Source of the DNA: Streptomyces mangrovisoli
GTDB taxonomy: Bacteria > Actinomycetota > Actinomycetes > Streptomycetales > Streptomycetaceae
DNA: 64,000 bases
Reading direction: 5' to 3'
NCBI RefSeq assembly: GCF_000974985.2
Contig: NZ_LAVA02000047.1
Coordinates: 16,110 to 80,109 of the forward strand
The notes beneath the pieces are model-generated. The model worked only from the letters and a program-made list of their open reading frames with translations. It made no database searches and was not told where the DNA came from. The first letter of the stretch is position 1. Every line of letters begins with the position of its first letter. Shown here in pieces: positions 1 through 8,473 of the stretch. The translations under genes were made by a program, and so were the position numbers.

Positions 1-818
1 ATGATCGGCTTGCCGGTGACCTGGCGGATCGACAGGGCCGCACCACCGCGGGCGTCGCCGTCGAGCTTGGAGAGCACCACGCCGTCGAAGCCGACGCCGT
101 CGCGGAAGGCCTCGGCGGTGTTGACCGCGTCCTGGCCGATCATCGCGTCGACGACGAAGAGGATCTCGTCCGGGGAGACGGCGTCGCGGATGTCCGCGGC
201 CTGCTGCATCATCTCCTGGTCGATGCCCAGGCGGCCGGCGGTGTCCACGATCACGATGTCGTGGACCTTGGCCTTGGCGAAGTCGATGGAGTCCTTGGCG
301 ACCTTGACCGGGTCGCCGACGCCGTTGCCCGGCTCCGGCGCGTACACGGCGACGCCGGCGCGCTCGGCGACCACGCTGAGCTGGTTGACGGCGTTGGGGC
401 GCTGGAGGTCGGCGGCGACCAGCAGCGGCGAGTGGCCCTGCTCCTTGAGCCAGTGGCCGAGCTTGCCCGCGAGGGTGGTCTTACCGGCACCCTGGAGACC
501 GGCCAGCATGATCACGGTGGGCGGCTGCTTGGCGAACCGCAGCCGCCGGGTCTCGCCGCCGAGGATCGTGACGAGCTCGTCGTTCACGATCTTCAGGACC
601 TGCTGGGCGGGGTTCAGCGCGCGGGAGACGTCGGCGCCGAGGGCACGTTCCTTGACGTTCTTGATGAACGTCCGGACGACAGGCAGCGCGACATCGGCCT
701 CGAGCAGCGCGATCCGGATCTCCCGCGCCGTGGCGTCGATGTCCGCCTCGCTGAGGCGCCCCTTGCCGCGCAGGTTCTTGAAAGTCGCTGAGAGGCGATC
801 GGAGAGAGTATCGAACAC
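1..818 (-). CDS. ffh: Signal recognition particle protein Ffh (SRP54), C-terminus cut by window edge
   Basis: GTPase subunit of the signal recognition particle. It binds 4.5S RNA and signal sequences and docks on FtsY to deliver nascent membrane and secretory proteins. Read from a GTG at 818, the protein begins VFDTLSDRLSATFKNLRGKG. About 272 residues are present: the N domain and most of the G domain. Visible motifs are the P-loop GLQGAGKTT (about residue 104), DTAGR (about 193) and KLDGDARGG (about 255). The M domain lies beyond the window start. It follows glnD on the same strand after an 84-bp gap holding an imperfect hairpin. The partner receptor gene ftsY is also in this window. The start rests on the family N-terminus; no upstream in-frame alternative is convincing. 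Confidence 0.96.
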   Translation of the reverse strand, partial: MFDTLSDRLSATFKNLRGKGRLSEADIDATAREIRIALLEADVALPVVRTFIKNVKERALGADVSRALNPAQQVLKIVNDELVTILGGETRRLRFAKQPPTVIMLAGLQGAGKTTLAGKLGHWLKEQGHSPLLVAADLQRPNAVNQLSVVAERAGVAVYAPEPGNGVGDPVKVAKDSIDFAKAKVHDIVIVDTAGRLGIDQEMMQQAADIRDAVSPDEILFVVDAMIGQDAVNTAEAFRDGVGFDGVVLSKLDGDARGGAALSIRQVTGKPI

Positions 819-866
819 GGCGCTCGCGGTCCTCGGGGTCGGTGGCTGCTGACGAATCGCCCTCCA

Positions 867-899
867 GGGTATCCCGGCTCCGTACGACACCGGGATCCC
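867..899 (-). terminator. Imperfect hairpin between glnD and ffh
   Basis: Inverted repeat with arms 868-877 and 890-899 (one mismatch) just after the glnD stop and before ffh on the minus strand. No T-run follows. It may be a weak terminator or attenuator separating the nitrogen operon from ffh. Confidence 0.4.
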
Positions 900-902
900 G
901 CT

Positions 903-3356
903 TCAGCCGCGAAGTGTCTCCTCCAGCTTCCGGGCCACGTTCGCCGCCTCGTCCGTGGGGAGCGGGTTGCCCTTGGGGGCGGTGACGTAGAAGGCGTCGA
1001 CGGCGTTGGCGCCGAGGGTGGAGACGTGGGCGCTGCGCACCCGTACCCCCGCGTCCTCCAGGGCGCGTCCGATGCGGAACAGCAGGCCCGGCGCGTCCTG
1101 GGCGCGGACCTCGATGACCGTGGCGTGCCGGGAGGCGGCCGGGGCGACGGTGACCCGGGCGGGCGGGGCGACGACGCCGCGGCGGCGCGGGTAGGCCGCC
1201 TCCCGCTCGGCGAGCCGGCCGGCGATGTCGAGGGAGCCGTCGAGGGCGCGCACCAGGTCGGACCGGAGCCGGGCGGCCTGCGGCAGCGAGCCGTACTCGG
1301 CGGCGACGCGCCAGTTCAGCACCAGCACCGAGGTGCCGTCGAAGCCGTCGGGCAGTTCCAGGGCGCGCAGTTCCGCGGTGCGGACGGTGAGCCGGTGCGC
1401 GGCGAGCACGCCGGCCGCGGCGGGCAGCACGCCCGGCTGGTCGGGGACGGCGATGAGCAGTTCGACGCCGAGCGGTTCGGGGTCGCCGGAGGGTTCCTCC
1501 TCGTCGGCGGGCGGCTCGGTCTGGGCGCGCAGCGCGAGCACCGGGCCGCCGGTGCGGAAGGCCTCGATGGCGAGCCGTTCCTGTTCGGCGGTGGGCGCGA
1601 GCGGCTCGGGTTCCGCGGGTTCCTCGCCCGCGAGCACGGCCGCGACCCGTTTGACGAGGTCGGCGACGAGCGAGCCGCGCCAGGACGACCAGGCGGCGGG
1701 CCCGGTGGCGAGGGCGTCGGCCTCGGTGAGGGCGTGCAGCAGTTCCAGGGTGCTCGGCGAGCCGACGGCGTCGGCGACGGAGCGGACGGTGGCCGGGTCC
1801 TCCAGGTCGCGCCGGGTGGCGGTCTCGATGAGCAGCAGATGGTGGCGTACGAGGGTGGCGAGGACGCTCACGTCGGCGCGGTCGAAGCCGATGCGCGCGG
1901 CGACGTCCTTGGCGATGATCTCGCCGGCCACGGAGTGGTCGCCGGGCCAGCCCTTGCCGATGTCGTGCAGGAGGGCCGCGACCAGCAGCAGGTCGGGGCG
2001 GCCGACGCGGCGGGTGAACTCGGAGGCGCGTACGGCGGTCTCGATGAGGTGGCGGTCGACCGTCCAGACGTGGACGGCGTTGCGCTGCGGGCGGCAGCGG
2101 ACCCGCTCCCAGTCCGGCAGCAGCCGGGTGATCAGGCCCTCCGCCTCCAGGGCTTCCCAGACCTCGATGGTCGGGGTGCCGGAGCCGAGCAGGGTGACGA
2201 GCTGTTCGCGGGCCTCCGCGGGCCAGGGGGTGGGCAGCGGCCGGACGGTGGTGGCGAGCCGGCGCACGGCGTGCAGGGAGAGCGGCAGGCCGGCCTGGGC
2301 GGCGGCGGCCGCGGCGCGCAGCGGCAGCACGGGGTCGCGTTCGGGGCGGGCGGCGCGGGCGAGGACGACCTCGCCGTCCTGTTCGACGACGCCCTCGGCG
2401 AGCGGGGAGCGTTCGGTGGCCGGTTTCCCGCCGCCGAGCATGGCGCGCAGCCGGGGCCGTACGGCGCGGGAGCGCAGCACGCGGGCGACTTCGCGCCAGG
2501 TGACGTCGGAGGCGTAGGCGATGGTGCGGGCGGCCTCGTAGACCTGGCGCAGCAGGGTGTCGGCGTCGAGCAGGCCGAGTTCGGCGGCGACCTGGTCCTG
2601 TTCCTGGAGGGCGAGCCGGTCGGTGGCGCGGCCGGTGGCCAGGTGCAGGGCGTCGCGCACGTCGAGGAGGCGGCGCCGGGCGTCGGCGAGGCCCTCGCGG
2701 GGGGCGTCGGCGAGCCAGGAGGCGGCGACGGCGCGCAGGGCGGTGGCGTCGCGCAGGCCGCCGCGGGCCTCCTTGAGGTCGGGTTCGAGGAGGTACTGGA
2801 GTTCGCCCTGGCGGGCGGCGCGGTCGGCGCAGAGTTCCTGGAGTTCGGGCAGGCGTTTGGGTGCCTGGTTGCGCCAGTCGGCGAGGACGGCGGTGCGCAG
2901 TCCGGCGGTGAGGCCGAGGTCGCCGGTGATGTGGCGGGCGTCGAGCAGTCCGAGCTGGACCTTGAGGTCGTCGCCGGCGGCGGCGCGGGCCTCGGCGGGG
3001 GTGCGCACGGAGTGGTCGAGGGCGAGGCCTAGGTCCCAGACGGGGTACCAGAGGCGGTCGGCGAGGGCGGCGACGGCGCGGGCGTCGTCGCCGTCGTGCA
3101 GCAGGAGCAGGTCGAGGTCGCTGCGGGGGGAGAGTTCGCCGCGGCCGTAGCCGCCGACGGCGATCAGGGAGACGCCCTTGACGCCGTCGGCGGCGGCGGC
3201 GAACAGGCCGGTGAGCCAGTCGTCGGTGAGGTCGGAGAGGGCCGCACGGCGCGGCGGCCCGGACCGCGCCCCCTCCTGGAGGAGGCGCAGCCGGGCCGCC
3301 GCGTAGCCGCTGGGTCCCGAGTCCTCTGCTTCCGTGCGCATGTCCGTACTCGTCAC
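903..3356 (-). CDS. glnD: PII nucleotidyltransferase GlnD
   Basis: Bifunctional nucleotidyltransferase and nucleotidyl-removing enzyme for the PII protein encoded just upstream. Classified as a uridylyltransferase, but in Streptomyces GlnD is known to adenylylate GlnK. About 817 residues. The NTase motif GGYGRGELSPRSDLD is at about 68-82, an HD motif (LLHDIGKG) at about 462, and two ACT-like regulatory domains start near 632 and 744. I chose the GTG at 3356 (VTSTDMRTEAEDSG), 25 bp after the glnK stop. An ATG five codons later (3341) is the alternative; a longer frame starting inside glnK is unlikely. It is the third gene of amtB-glnK-glnD and probably shares the GlnR-controlled promoter upstream of amtB. 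Confidence 0.94.
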   Translation of the reverse strand: MTSTDMRTEAEDSGPSGYAAARLRLLQEGARSGPPRRAALSDLTDDWLTGLFAAAADGVKGVSLIAVGGYGRGELSPRSDLDLLLLHDGDDARAVAALADRLWYPVWDLGLALDHSVRTPAEARAAAGDDLKVQLGLLDARHITGDLGLTAGLRTAVLADWRNQAPKRLPELQELCADRAARQGELQYLLEPDLKEARGGLRDATALRAVAASWLADAPREGLADARRRLLDVRDALHLATGRATDRLALQEQDQVAAELGLLDADTLLRQVYEAARTIAYASDVTWREVARVLRSRAVRPRLRAMLGGGKPATERSPLAEGVVEQDGEVVLARAARPERDPVLPLRAAAAAAQAGLPLSLHAVRRLATTVRPLPTPWPAEAREQLVTLLGSGTPTIEVWEALEAEGLITRLLPDWERVRCRPQRNAVHVWTVDRHLIETAVRASEFTRRVGRPDLLLVAALLHDIGKGWPGDHSVAGEIIAKDVAARIGFDRADVSVLATLVRHHLLLIETATRRDLEDPATVRSVADAVGSPSTLELLHALTEADALATGPAAWSSWRGSLVADLVKRVAAVLAGEEPAEPEPLAPTAEQERLAIEAFRTGGPVLALRAQTEPPADEEEPSGDPEPLGVELLIAVPDQPGVLPAAAGVLAAHRLTVRTAELRALELPDGFDGTSVLVLNWRVAAEYGSLPQAARLRSDLVRALDGSLDIAGRLAEREAAYPRRRGVVAPPARVTVAPAASRHATVIEVRAQDAPGLLFRIGRALEDAGVRVRSAHVSTLGANAVDAFYVTAPKGNPLPTDEAANVARKLEETLRG

Positions 3357-3381
3357 CCAGCGACTCCTGTTCGTCTTCTCG

Positions 3382-3720
3382 TCAGAGCGCGTCCGGGCCG
3401 CGCTCGCCGGTGCGGACCCGTACGGCCGTCTCGACCGGCAGGGACCACACCTTGCCGTCACCGATCTTGCCGGTGCGGGCCGCCTTGACCACGACGTCTA
3501 TCAGCTGCTCGGCGTCGTCGTCCTCGACCAGGACCTCGATGCGGATCTTGGGCACCAGGTCGACGGTGTACTCGGCGCCGCGGTAGACCTCGGTGTGTCC
3601 CCGCTGACGACCGTAGCCGCTGGCCTCGGTGACCGTCAGACCGTGGACTCCGAATGCCTGGAGGGCTTCCTTGATCTCGTCGAGCCGGTGGGGCTTGACG
3701 ACGGCGGTGATGAGCTTCAT
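3382..3720 (-). CDS. glnK: Nitrogen regulatory protein PII (GlnK type)
   Basis: Small trimeric signal protein that senses 2-oxoglutarate and ATP/ADP and binds the ammonium channel AmtB. It is 112 residues, the normal PII length, starting MKLITAVVKPHRLDEIKEAL. The T-loop contains VYRGAEYTVD with Tyr51, the residue modified by GlnD. The C-terminal signature region around GKIGDGKVW is intact. Its ATG overlaps the amtB stop by four bases (ATGA), so the two are translationally coupled. glnB is the other common name; the linkage to amtB favours GlnK. Confidence 0.96.
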   Translation of the reverse strand: MKLITAVVKPHRLDEIKEALQAFGVHGLTVTEASGYGRQRGHTEVYRGAEYTVDLVPKIRIEVLVEDDDAEQLIDVVVKAARTGKIGDGKVWSLPVETAVRVRTGERGPDAL

Positions 3721-5054
3721 GCGTCCACCTTCTTGGTCTCCGTCGCGGACACGGCCGCCGCGGAGCCGGCCACGACGCCGCCGCCCGTTCCGCTGTAGTC
3801 GTATGCGGTCTCGGCGTGCTCGGCCTGGTCGATGCCGGAGACCTCTTCCTCCTCGGTGATCCGCATACCGATGGTCTTGTCGAGGATGAAGGCGAGGATG
3901 GCGGAGGCGATCAGCGAGTAGAACAGGACGCCGAAGACACCGGCGCACTGGATCCAGAACTGGTGCATCCCGCCGCCGTAGAACAGGCCCTTGACGTCCG
4001 ACTGGCCCTTGCCGCTGGCGAAGAGGCCGATCAGGAGGGAGCCCGCGATACCGCCGACCATGTGGACGCCGACCACGTCGAGGGAGTCGTCGAAGCCGAA
4101 CTTGAACTTCAGGCCGACCGCCGCGGCACAGGCGACACCGGCGATGACGCCGACCGCGATGGCGCCCATCGGGGAGACCGCGCCGCCGGACGGGGTGATG
4201 GCGACCAGGCCGGCGACGGCGCCGGAGGCGGCGCCCAGGGTGGTGAACGCGCCGTGGCGGATCTTCTCGTAGGCGAGCCAGGCGAGCATGGCGGCGCCGG
4301 TGGCGATCTGGGTGTTGACGAACATCAGCGGGCCGACGCCGTCGTCGTTGCCGAGCCACGAGCCGGCGTTGAAGCCGAACCAGCCGAACCACAGCAGACC
4401 GGCGCCGAGCATCACCAGCGGCAGGCTGTGCGGGCGCATCGGGTCCTTCTTGAAGCCGACGCGCTTGCCGATGACGAGGATCACGCCGAGCGCCGCGGCA
4501 CCGGCGTTGATGTGCACCGCCGTACCACCGGCGAAGTCGATCACGCCGAGTTCGAAGGCCCAGCCGCCGGTGCCCCACACCCAGTGCGCGACCGGGAAGT
4601 AGACGACGGTGGCCCACAGCACGAGGAACAGCGCCCAGGCGCTGAACTTCACGCGGTCCGCGATGGCGCCGCTGATCAGGGCGGGCGTGATGATCGCGAA
4701 CATCATCTGGAAGACGGCGAAGACGAACACCGGGATGGTGTAGCCGGGCCAGAGATCCATCTTGTCGATGCCGGCCCAGCCGACATAGTCGCCGGTCCAG
4801 CCGACGATCGAGCCGTGGTCCGTGCCGAAGCTCATGGAGAAGCCGTAGAGCACCCACAGGATGGTGACGATGCCCATGCTGATGAAGCTCATCATCAGCA
4901 TGTTCAGAGTGCTTTTGACGCGGACCATGCCTCCGTAGAAGAAGGCGAGGCCCGGCGTCATGATCAGCACCAGGGCGGAAGCAATGAGCATGAAGCCTGT
5001 GTTCGCGGCAGACAGCTTGGGTGCCTCCGCGGCAAGCGTGATGGCTGGTGCCAT
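3717..5054 (-). CDS. amtB: Ammonium transporter AmtB
   Basis: Trimeric ammonium channel of the Amt/Mep/Rh family in the cytoplasmic membrane, 445 residues. Hydrophobic segments run through the whole protein, in keeping with the family's 11-helix fold. Family motifs include the FFYGGMVR region near the N-terminus and DFAGGTAVHINAG, which holds the first pore histidine at about residue 181. The C-terminal tail after the last helix is the part that contacts GlnK in the family. First gene of amtB-glnK-glnD. The ATG at 5054 is supported by the upstream GGAGACG element. A GlnR-type box lies about 100-140 bp upstream, so expression under nitrogen limitation is expected. Confidence 0.96.
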   Translation of the reverse strand: MAPAITLAAEAPKLSAANTGFMLIASALVLIMTPGLAFFYGGMVRVKSTLNMLMMSFISMGIVTILWVLYGFSMSFGTDHGSIVGWTGDYVGWAGIDKMDLWPGYTIPVFVFAVFQMMFAIITPALISGAIADRVKFSAWALFLVLWATVVYFPVAHWVWGTGGWAFELGVIDFAGGTAVHINAGAAALGVILVIGKRVGFKKDPMRPHSLPLVMLGAGLLWFGWFGFNAGSWLGNDDGVGPLMFVNTQIATGAAMLAWLAYEKIRHGAFTTLGAASGAVAGLVAITPSGGAVSPMGAIAVGVIAGVACAAAVGLKFKFGFDDSLDVVGVHMVGGIAGSLLIGLFASGKGQSDVKGLFYGGGMHQFWIQCAGVFGVLFYSLIASAILAFILDKTIGMRITEEEEVSGIDQAEHAETAYDYSGTGGGVVAGSAAAVSATETKKVDA

Positions 5055-5157
5055 CGGCGTCTCCTCGTCGATTGGTACGGCCCCGTGCGGGCGAAGCCAG
5101 TGCGGTCCGGTCAGTGAGGGGTGGGCCGGTTATGCGCCATGAGATTGACGCAGCGCG

Positions 5158-5195
5158 GTTTCCGTCGAAGCCCCTCGTTGTTTCGCCGGGGTGAC
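5158..5195 (-). promoter_or_regulatory. GlnR-type operator upstream of amtB
   Basis: On the minus strand the sequence reads GTCAC-n6-GAAAC-n6-GGGCT-n6-GAAAC, matching the actinomycete GlnR box pattern (gTnAC and GaAAC half sites with 6-bp spacers) at three of four half sites. The spacing is exact. It ends 104 bp upstream of the amtB start. A further GTAAC lies at 5211-5215 but is out of register. Confidence 0.75.
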
Positions 5196-5386
5196 GAAGG
5201 CGGCTTGCGTGTTACGTATCGATGAAGCGCGAGATGTCCCCCTGGGGGATCGTTATCGTGGCGCAACCTTCATCGAGGGAAAGAAACCGGCCGCGGGCGG
5301 CCTTCCGATGACCTGGCATGGGGGAGCCGAGTCGGGCAGTTCGGGAGGGCCGGCCGCGGCCGGGGTCATGCGGGTGCCGGGACGGC

Positions 5387-6862
5387 TCAGACCGCTTCGG
5401 CGGTCTCCGGGAGTTCCACGGCGAGCAGTTCGGAGAGGTCGACGACCTCGGCGAGGTCGCCGAAGTCGCGAACGGCGGTGTCGACGGTCTTTCGGATACG
5501 GGTGTTCACCCGCTCGGAACGCACCTTCTTGGCGATCCGGAGTGCCCGCCCGGCCAGCACGGTGGACTGCTCGGGCTCGCGGCGCAGCAGGTGCACGGTG
5601 GCCATGCCGATCAGGTTGAGCGCGTACGACCGCTGGTGCTCGGTGTCCTTGGCGAACAGCTCCACGGCGCGCTCCATCAGGGGCTCGGCCAGGGAGGCGT
5701 AGGCGGGGCTGCGGCCGGCGACATAGGCCAGGTCACGGAAGGAGTGGCTGTTCTCGCCGTGGAGTTCGGCTTCGGAGAAGAAGCGGATCCAGTCGGGGTC
5801 GGGCTCGTCCCAGTCGACGGCGTCGGCGAAGGTGTCCTCGGCCATGCGCACGGCTCGTTTGCACTTGCCGGGCTGGCCCATGTTGGCGTAGGCGCGGGCC
5901 TCCATCGCATACAGCATCGCCTGGGTGCGCGGGCTCGCGCAGTCGCGGCTGCCGTACTGGGCGAGGTGGATGAGTTCCAGGGCGTCGTCGGGCCGGGCCA
6001 GGTGGATCATCTGGCGGCTCATGCTGGAGAGGATGTAGGAGCCGAGCGGTTTGTCGCCGGCCTCCTTGGCGGCGTGCAGGGCGAGCACGAAGTACTTCTG
6101 GGCGGTGGGCTGGAGTCCGACGTCGTAGCTCATCCAGCCCGCGAGTTCGGCGAGTTCGGCGGCGACCTTGAACAGGATGCGGGCGGTGGCCTCGGGCTGG
6201 GGCTCCTGGAGCAGGTCGGTGACCTCGTGCAGCTGGCCGACGACCGCCTTGCGGCGCAGGCCGCCGCCGCACTGGGCGTCCCACTGGCGGAACATCCGTG
6301 TGGTCGACTCCAGCAGGTCCAGCTCCGGCCGGGACAGGCGCCCGCCGCGGCGGGCGGCGGCGCTCTGGTCGGGCTCCTCGCGCAGGGCGCCGGGCGCGGG
6401 GACCAGCCAGCGCTGCATGGGTTCGATGAGGGACGGGCCCGCGGACAGCGCCAGCGAGCTCCCGAGGAAGCCGCGCCGCGCCAGCATCAGGTCGCTGCGC
6501 GAGAACTCGCTGAGCAGGGCGACGGTCCCCGGGCCCGTCCAGGGCAGGTCGACACCGGACACGGACGGTGAGGGGCGGGCGGTGCGCAGTCCGAGGTCCT
6601 CGACGGAGACGACACAGCCGAAGCGCTCGGAGAACAGCTCGGACAGGATGCGCGGGATCGGTTCGCGCGGGTTCTCGCCGTCCAGCCAGCGGCGCACCCG
6701 GGAGGTGTCGGTCGAGATGTGGTTGGCGCCCAGCTGGCGGGCCCGGCGGTTCACCTGCCGGGCGAGTTCGCCCTTGGACCAGCCGCTGCGCACGAACCAT
6801 GATCCGAGCAGCTCGTTGGGGCGCTTGTCAGCGTTCACCGCGCCTTCGCCGTTGCCGCCCAC
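5387..6862 (-). CDS. nsdA: NsdA-type TPR regulator of development and antibiotic production
   Basis: Resembles NsdA, known in S. coelicolor as a negative regulator of sporulation and antibiotic production. From the GTG at 6862 the protein has 491 residues and begins VGGNGEGAVNADKRPNELLG. The N-terminal part (about 20-80) looks like a DNA-binding or XRE-like segment (RRARQLGANHISTDTSRVRR). The rest is helical, with TPR-like pairs such as AYANMGQPGKCKRA and ALNLIGMATVHLLRR. The frame is open 55 codons further upstream, but family length and an upstream GGGG element favour the GTG. The position beside amtB matches the S. coelicolor order. The molecular mechanism is not visible in the sequence. 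Confidence 0.85.
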   Translation of the reverse strand: MGGNGEGAVNADKRPNELLGSWFVRSGWSKGELARQVNRRARQLGANHISTDTSRVRRWLDGENPREPIPRILSELFSERFGCVVSVEDLGLRTARPSPSVSGVDLPWTGPGTVALLSEFSRSDLMLARRGFLGSSLALSAGPSLIEPMQRWLVPAPGALREEPDQSAAARRGGRLSRPELDLLESTTRMFRQWDAQCGGGLRRKAVVGQLHEVTDLLQEPQPEATARILFKVAAELAELAGWMSYDVGLQPTAQKYFVLALHAAKEAGDKPLGSYILSSMSRQMIHLARPDDALELIHLAQYGSRDCASPRTQAMLYAMEARAYANMGQPGKCKRAVRMAEDTFADAVDWDEPDPDWIRFFSEAELHGENSHSFRDLAYVAGRSPAYASLAEPLMERAVELFAKDTEHQRSYALNLIGMATVHLLRREPEQSTVLAGRALRIAKKVRSERVNTRIRKTVDTAVRDFGDLAEVVDLSELLAVELPETAEAV

Positions 6863-6991
6863 TGAACGCCCCCATCCCTGGAACCACTTGTCGCCGAGTG
6901 CGCCAAGCCCTATCAGAATGCCGTCGAACCGGGCCGCCCGTCCCGCACTTCTCACCCTTCGAACGAGAAGCCGCCTTGCCTCCGGCATACC

Positions 6992-7020
6992 CACGAGTGC
7001 ATGTGCCCCCAGGACTCGTG
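6992..7020. promoter_or_regulatory. Inverted repeat upstream of nsdA
   Basis: Perfect 7-bp arms CACGAGT (6992-6998) and ACTCGTG (7014-7020) with a 15-bp spacer, about 130 bp upstream of the nsdA start. This intergenic stretch (6863-7308) has no gene that I can support. The repeat may be an operator for nsdA or its divergent neighbour. A TTGACA at 7124-7129 lacks a good -10 partner. Confidence 0.35.
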
Positions 7021-7308
7021 CACTCAAAGTAATCCTACGATCACGGGCTCAGCCACGTCGGTCCTGGAAACGCCACCATTCGCCACCCCTTCGAATGAAC
7101 TCACGGTTGCCGCTTCGCGATTCACTTGACACTGGACGGCCGGAAGTGGGCGGAGCGGTGCACGTGGGGGCGCACGCTGCCGAGCGCACCACCCGAAGCA
7201 CTTCCGAGCGCCGCCTGGACCGCGCGGCACGGGACAGCCGAGAATACGGAGCGTGAATCCTCGGCTGCGCCGCGTAACCATCGGTGCGTCGGACCCGTTG
7301 GAGGGGGC

Positions 7309-7974
7309 ATGGGCTTCACGATCGGTGGCATCCGCGAGATGCGCACGGCCACGCGTCGGCGCGGCCGCTCGGACCGCTCGTCGGACTGCACGGCCGTCGC
7401 CGAGTACACCGGCCTGTGGGGCTGGGACGTGGTGCCGGGCGCGCGGACCGCGGGCGGCGCCTGCTCCTGTGGCCTGCGCGGTTGCCGCGCACCGGGCGCG
7501 CATCCGCTGGAGTTCGCGCCCGTGGTGCCGGCCGGCGCGACGCTCGACCAGGTGACCAAGGCGTGGGCGGAGTTCCCCGGCGCCGCGGTGATGCTGCCGG
7601 TGGGCCGGGCGTTCGACGTGCTGGAGGTCGCGGCCCCGGCCGGCCGCCGCGCGCTGATCCGCCTGGAGCGCATGGGGCTGCCCCTCGGCCCGGTCGCCGC
7701 GACGCCGGACGGCCGCGCCCAGTTCTTCGTCGCGCCCGGCGCCGCCGCGGACCTGCACGCGCTGCTCTACCGGATGGGCTGGGACGACCCGACCGCGCTC
7801 GATCTGCGCGGCCTCGGCCCCGGCGCGTTCCTCACCGCGCCGCCCTCCGACCGGGGCGGCCTCGGCCCGGTGCGCTGGCTGCGCTCCCCCGCCCTGGACT
7901 GCGCGACCCGCCCGCCGGCGGCCCGGCTGCTGCTCGGCACGCTGGCGTACGCGGCCCACCGGTCCCGGGCGTAG
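7309..7974 (+). CDS. Small protein of the bifunctional primase/polymerase (prim-pol) family
   Basis: 221 residues from the ATG at 7309, preceded by GGAGGGGGC. The protein resembles the short Streptomyces proteins annotated as bifunctional DNA primase/polymerase N-terminal domain. An early YTGLWGWDVVPGAR segment is followed by the cysteine cluster CSCGLRGC and then PGAHPLEF. I do not see a convincing full set of catalytic acidic residues, so polymerase activity is uncertain. It stands alone, divergent from nsdA, and is followed by a repeat-rich intergenic region before ftsY. Its place in the gene order matches other Streptomyces, so it is probably a core gene and not a mobile primase. Confidence 0.7.
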   Translation: MGFTIGGIREMRTATRRRGRSDRSSDCTAVAEYTGLWGWDVVPGARTAGGACSCGLRGCRAPGAHPLEFAPVVPAGATLDQVTKAWAEFPGAAVMLPVGRAFDVLEVAAPAGRRALIRLERMGLPLGPVAATPDGRAQFFVAPGAAADLHALLYRMGWDDPTALDLRGLGPGAFLTAPPSDRGGLGPVRWLRSPALDCATRPPAARLLLGTLAYAAHRSRA

Positions 7975-8123
7975 CGGGGGCCCGTCCGGGGGTTCGGCAG
8001 GGTGGGTGGCTCGCCGTAGGCCGGCTGGTACGGCGTCGCGGCGCGGCTCCTTCGGGGGACGGTGGCGCGGGTACGACGACGGCTTGCCGCCCCGCTCGGA
8101 CCCCCACACCGGAACACCCCGAA

Positions 8124-8378
8124 AGGGGCGCGGGGAACGGCGCGAGCAACCACGACGGACCCGCGGGGGCCATGACGCTCACCGCCCGACCGCGGCCCGG
8201 TGGGGCCCCTTCGCGCAGTTCCGCGCGCCCCCGACGGGACACTCCGGCGACCGCACCCTCAGGGGCGCGGGGAACGGCGCGAGCAACCACGACGGACCCG
8301 CGGGGGCCATGACGCTCACCGCCCGACCGCGGCCCGGTGGGGGCCCTTCGCCCAGTTCCCCGCGCCCCTGACGGGGCG
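8124..8378. repeat. Interspersed GC-rich repeat, duplicated array between prim-pol gene and ftsY
   Basis: An 82-bp block at 8124-8205 recurs without change at 8261-8342 (offset 137). It begins AGGGGCGCGGGGAACGGCGC. After each block comes an inverted half (around 8206-8240 and 8343-8378) ending in CGCGCCC, so each unit can fold into a long hairpin. The same element occurs in smc, at 32026-32228 and at 48596-48636. The intergenic gap 7975-8473 holds no gene that I can support. Confidence 0.85.
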
Positions 8379-8400
8379 CAGCCGAGCCCCCCGGCAAGGG

Positions 8401-8442
8401 GGAAGCGCCCGCCCCGAGAGGTTCTCGGTGGCGGGCGCTTCC
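8401..8442 (-). terminator. Terminator hairpin after ftsY
   Basis: Perfect 13-bp arms GGAAGCGCCCGCC (8401-8413) and its complement (8430-8442), with a nested CCGAGA/TCTCGG hairpin in the loop. It lies 31 bp past the ftsY stop on the minus strand. Confidence 0.8.
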
Positions 8443-8473
8443 TCGCTGTCGTATCCAGCCGGATGGCGAAACG

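Noticed and set aside
7309..7974. Mobile-element primase
   Set aside because: Prim-pol domains occur on plasmids and phages, but this short gene sits in conserved order beside nsdA and ftsY with no mobile genes.
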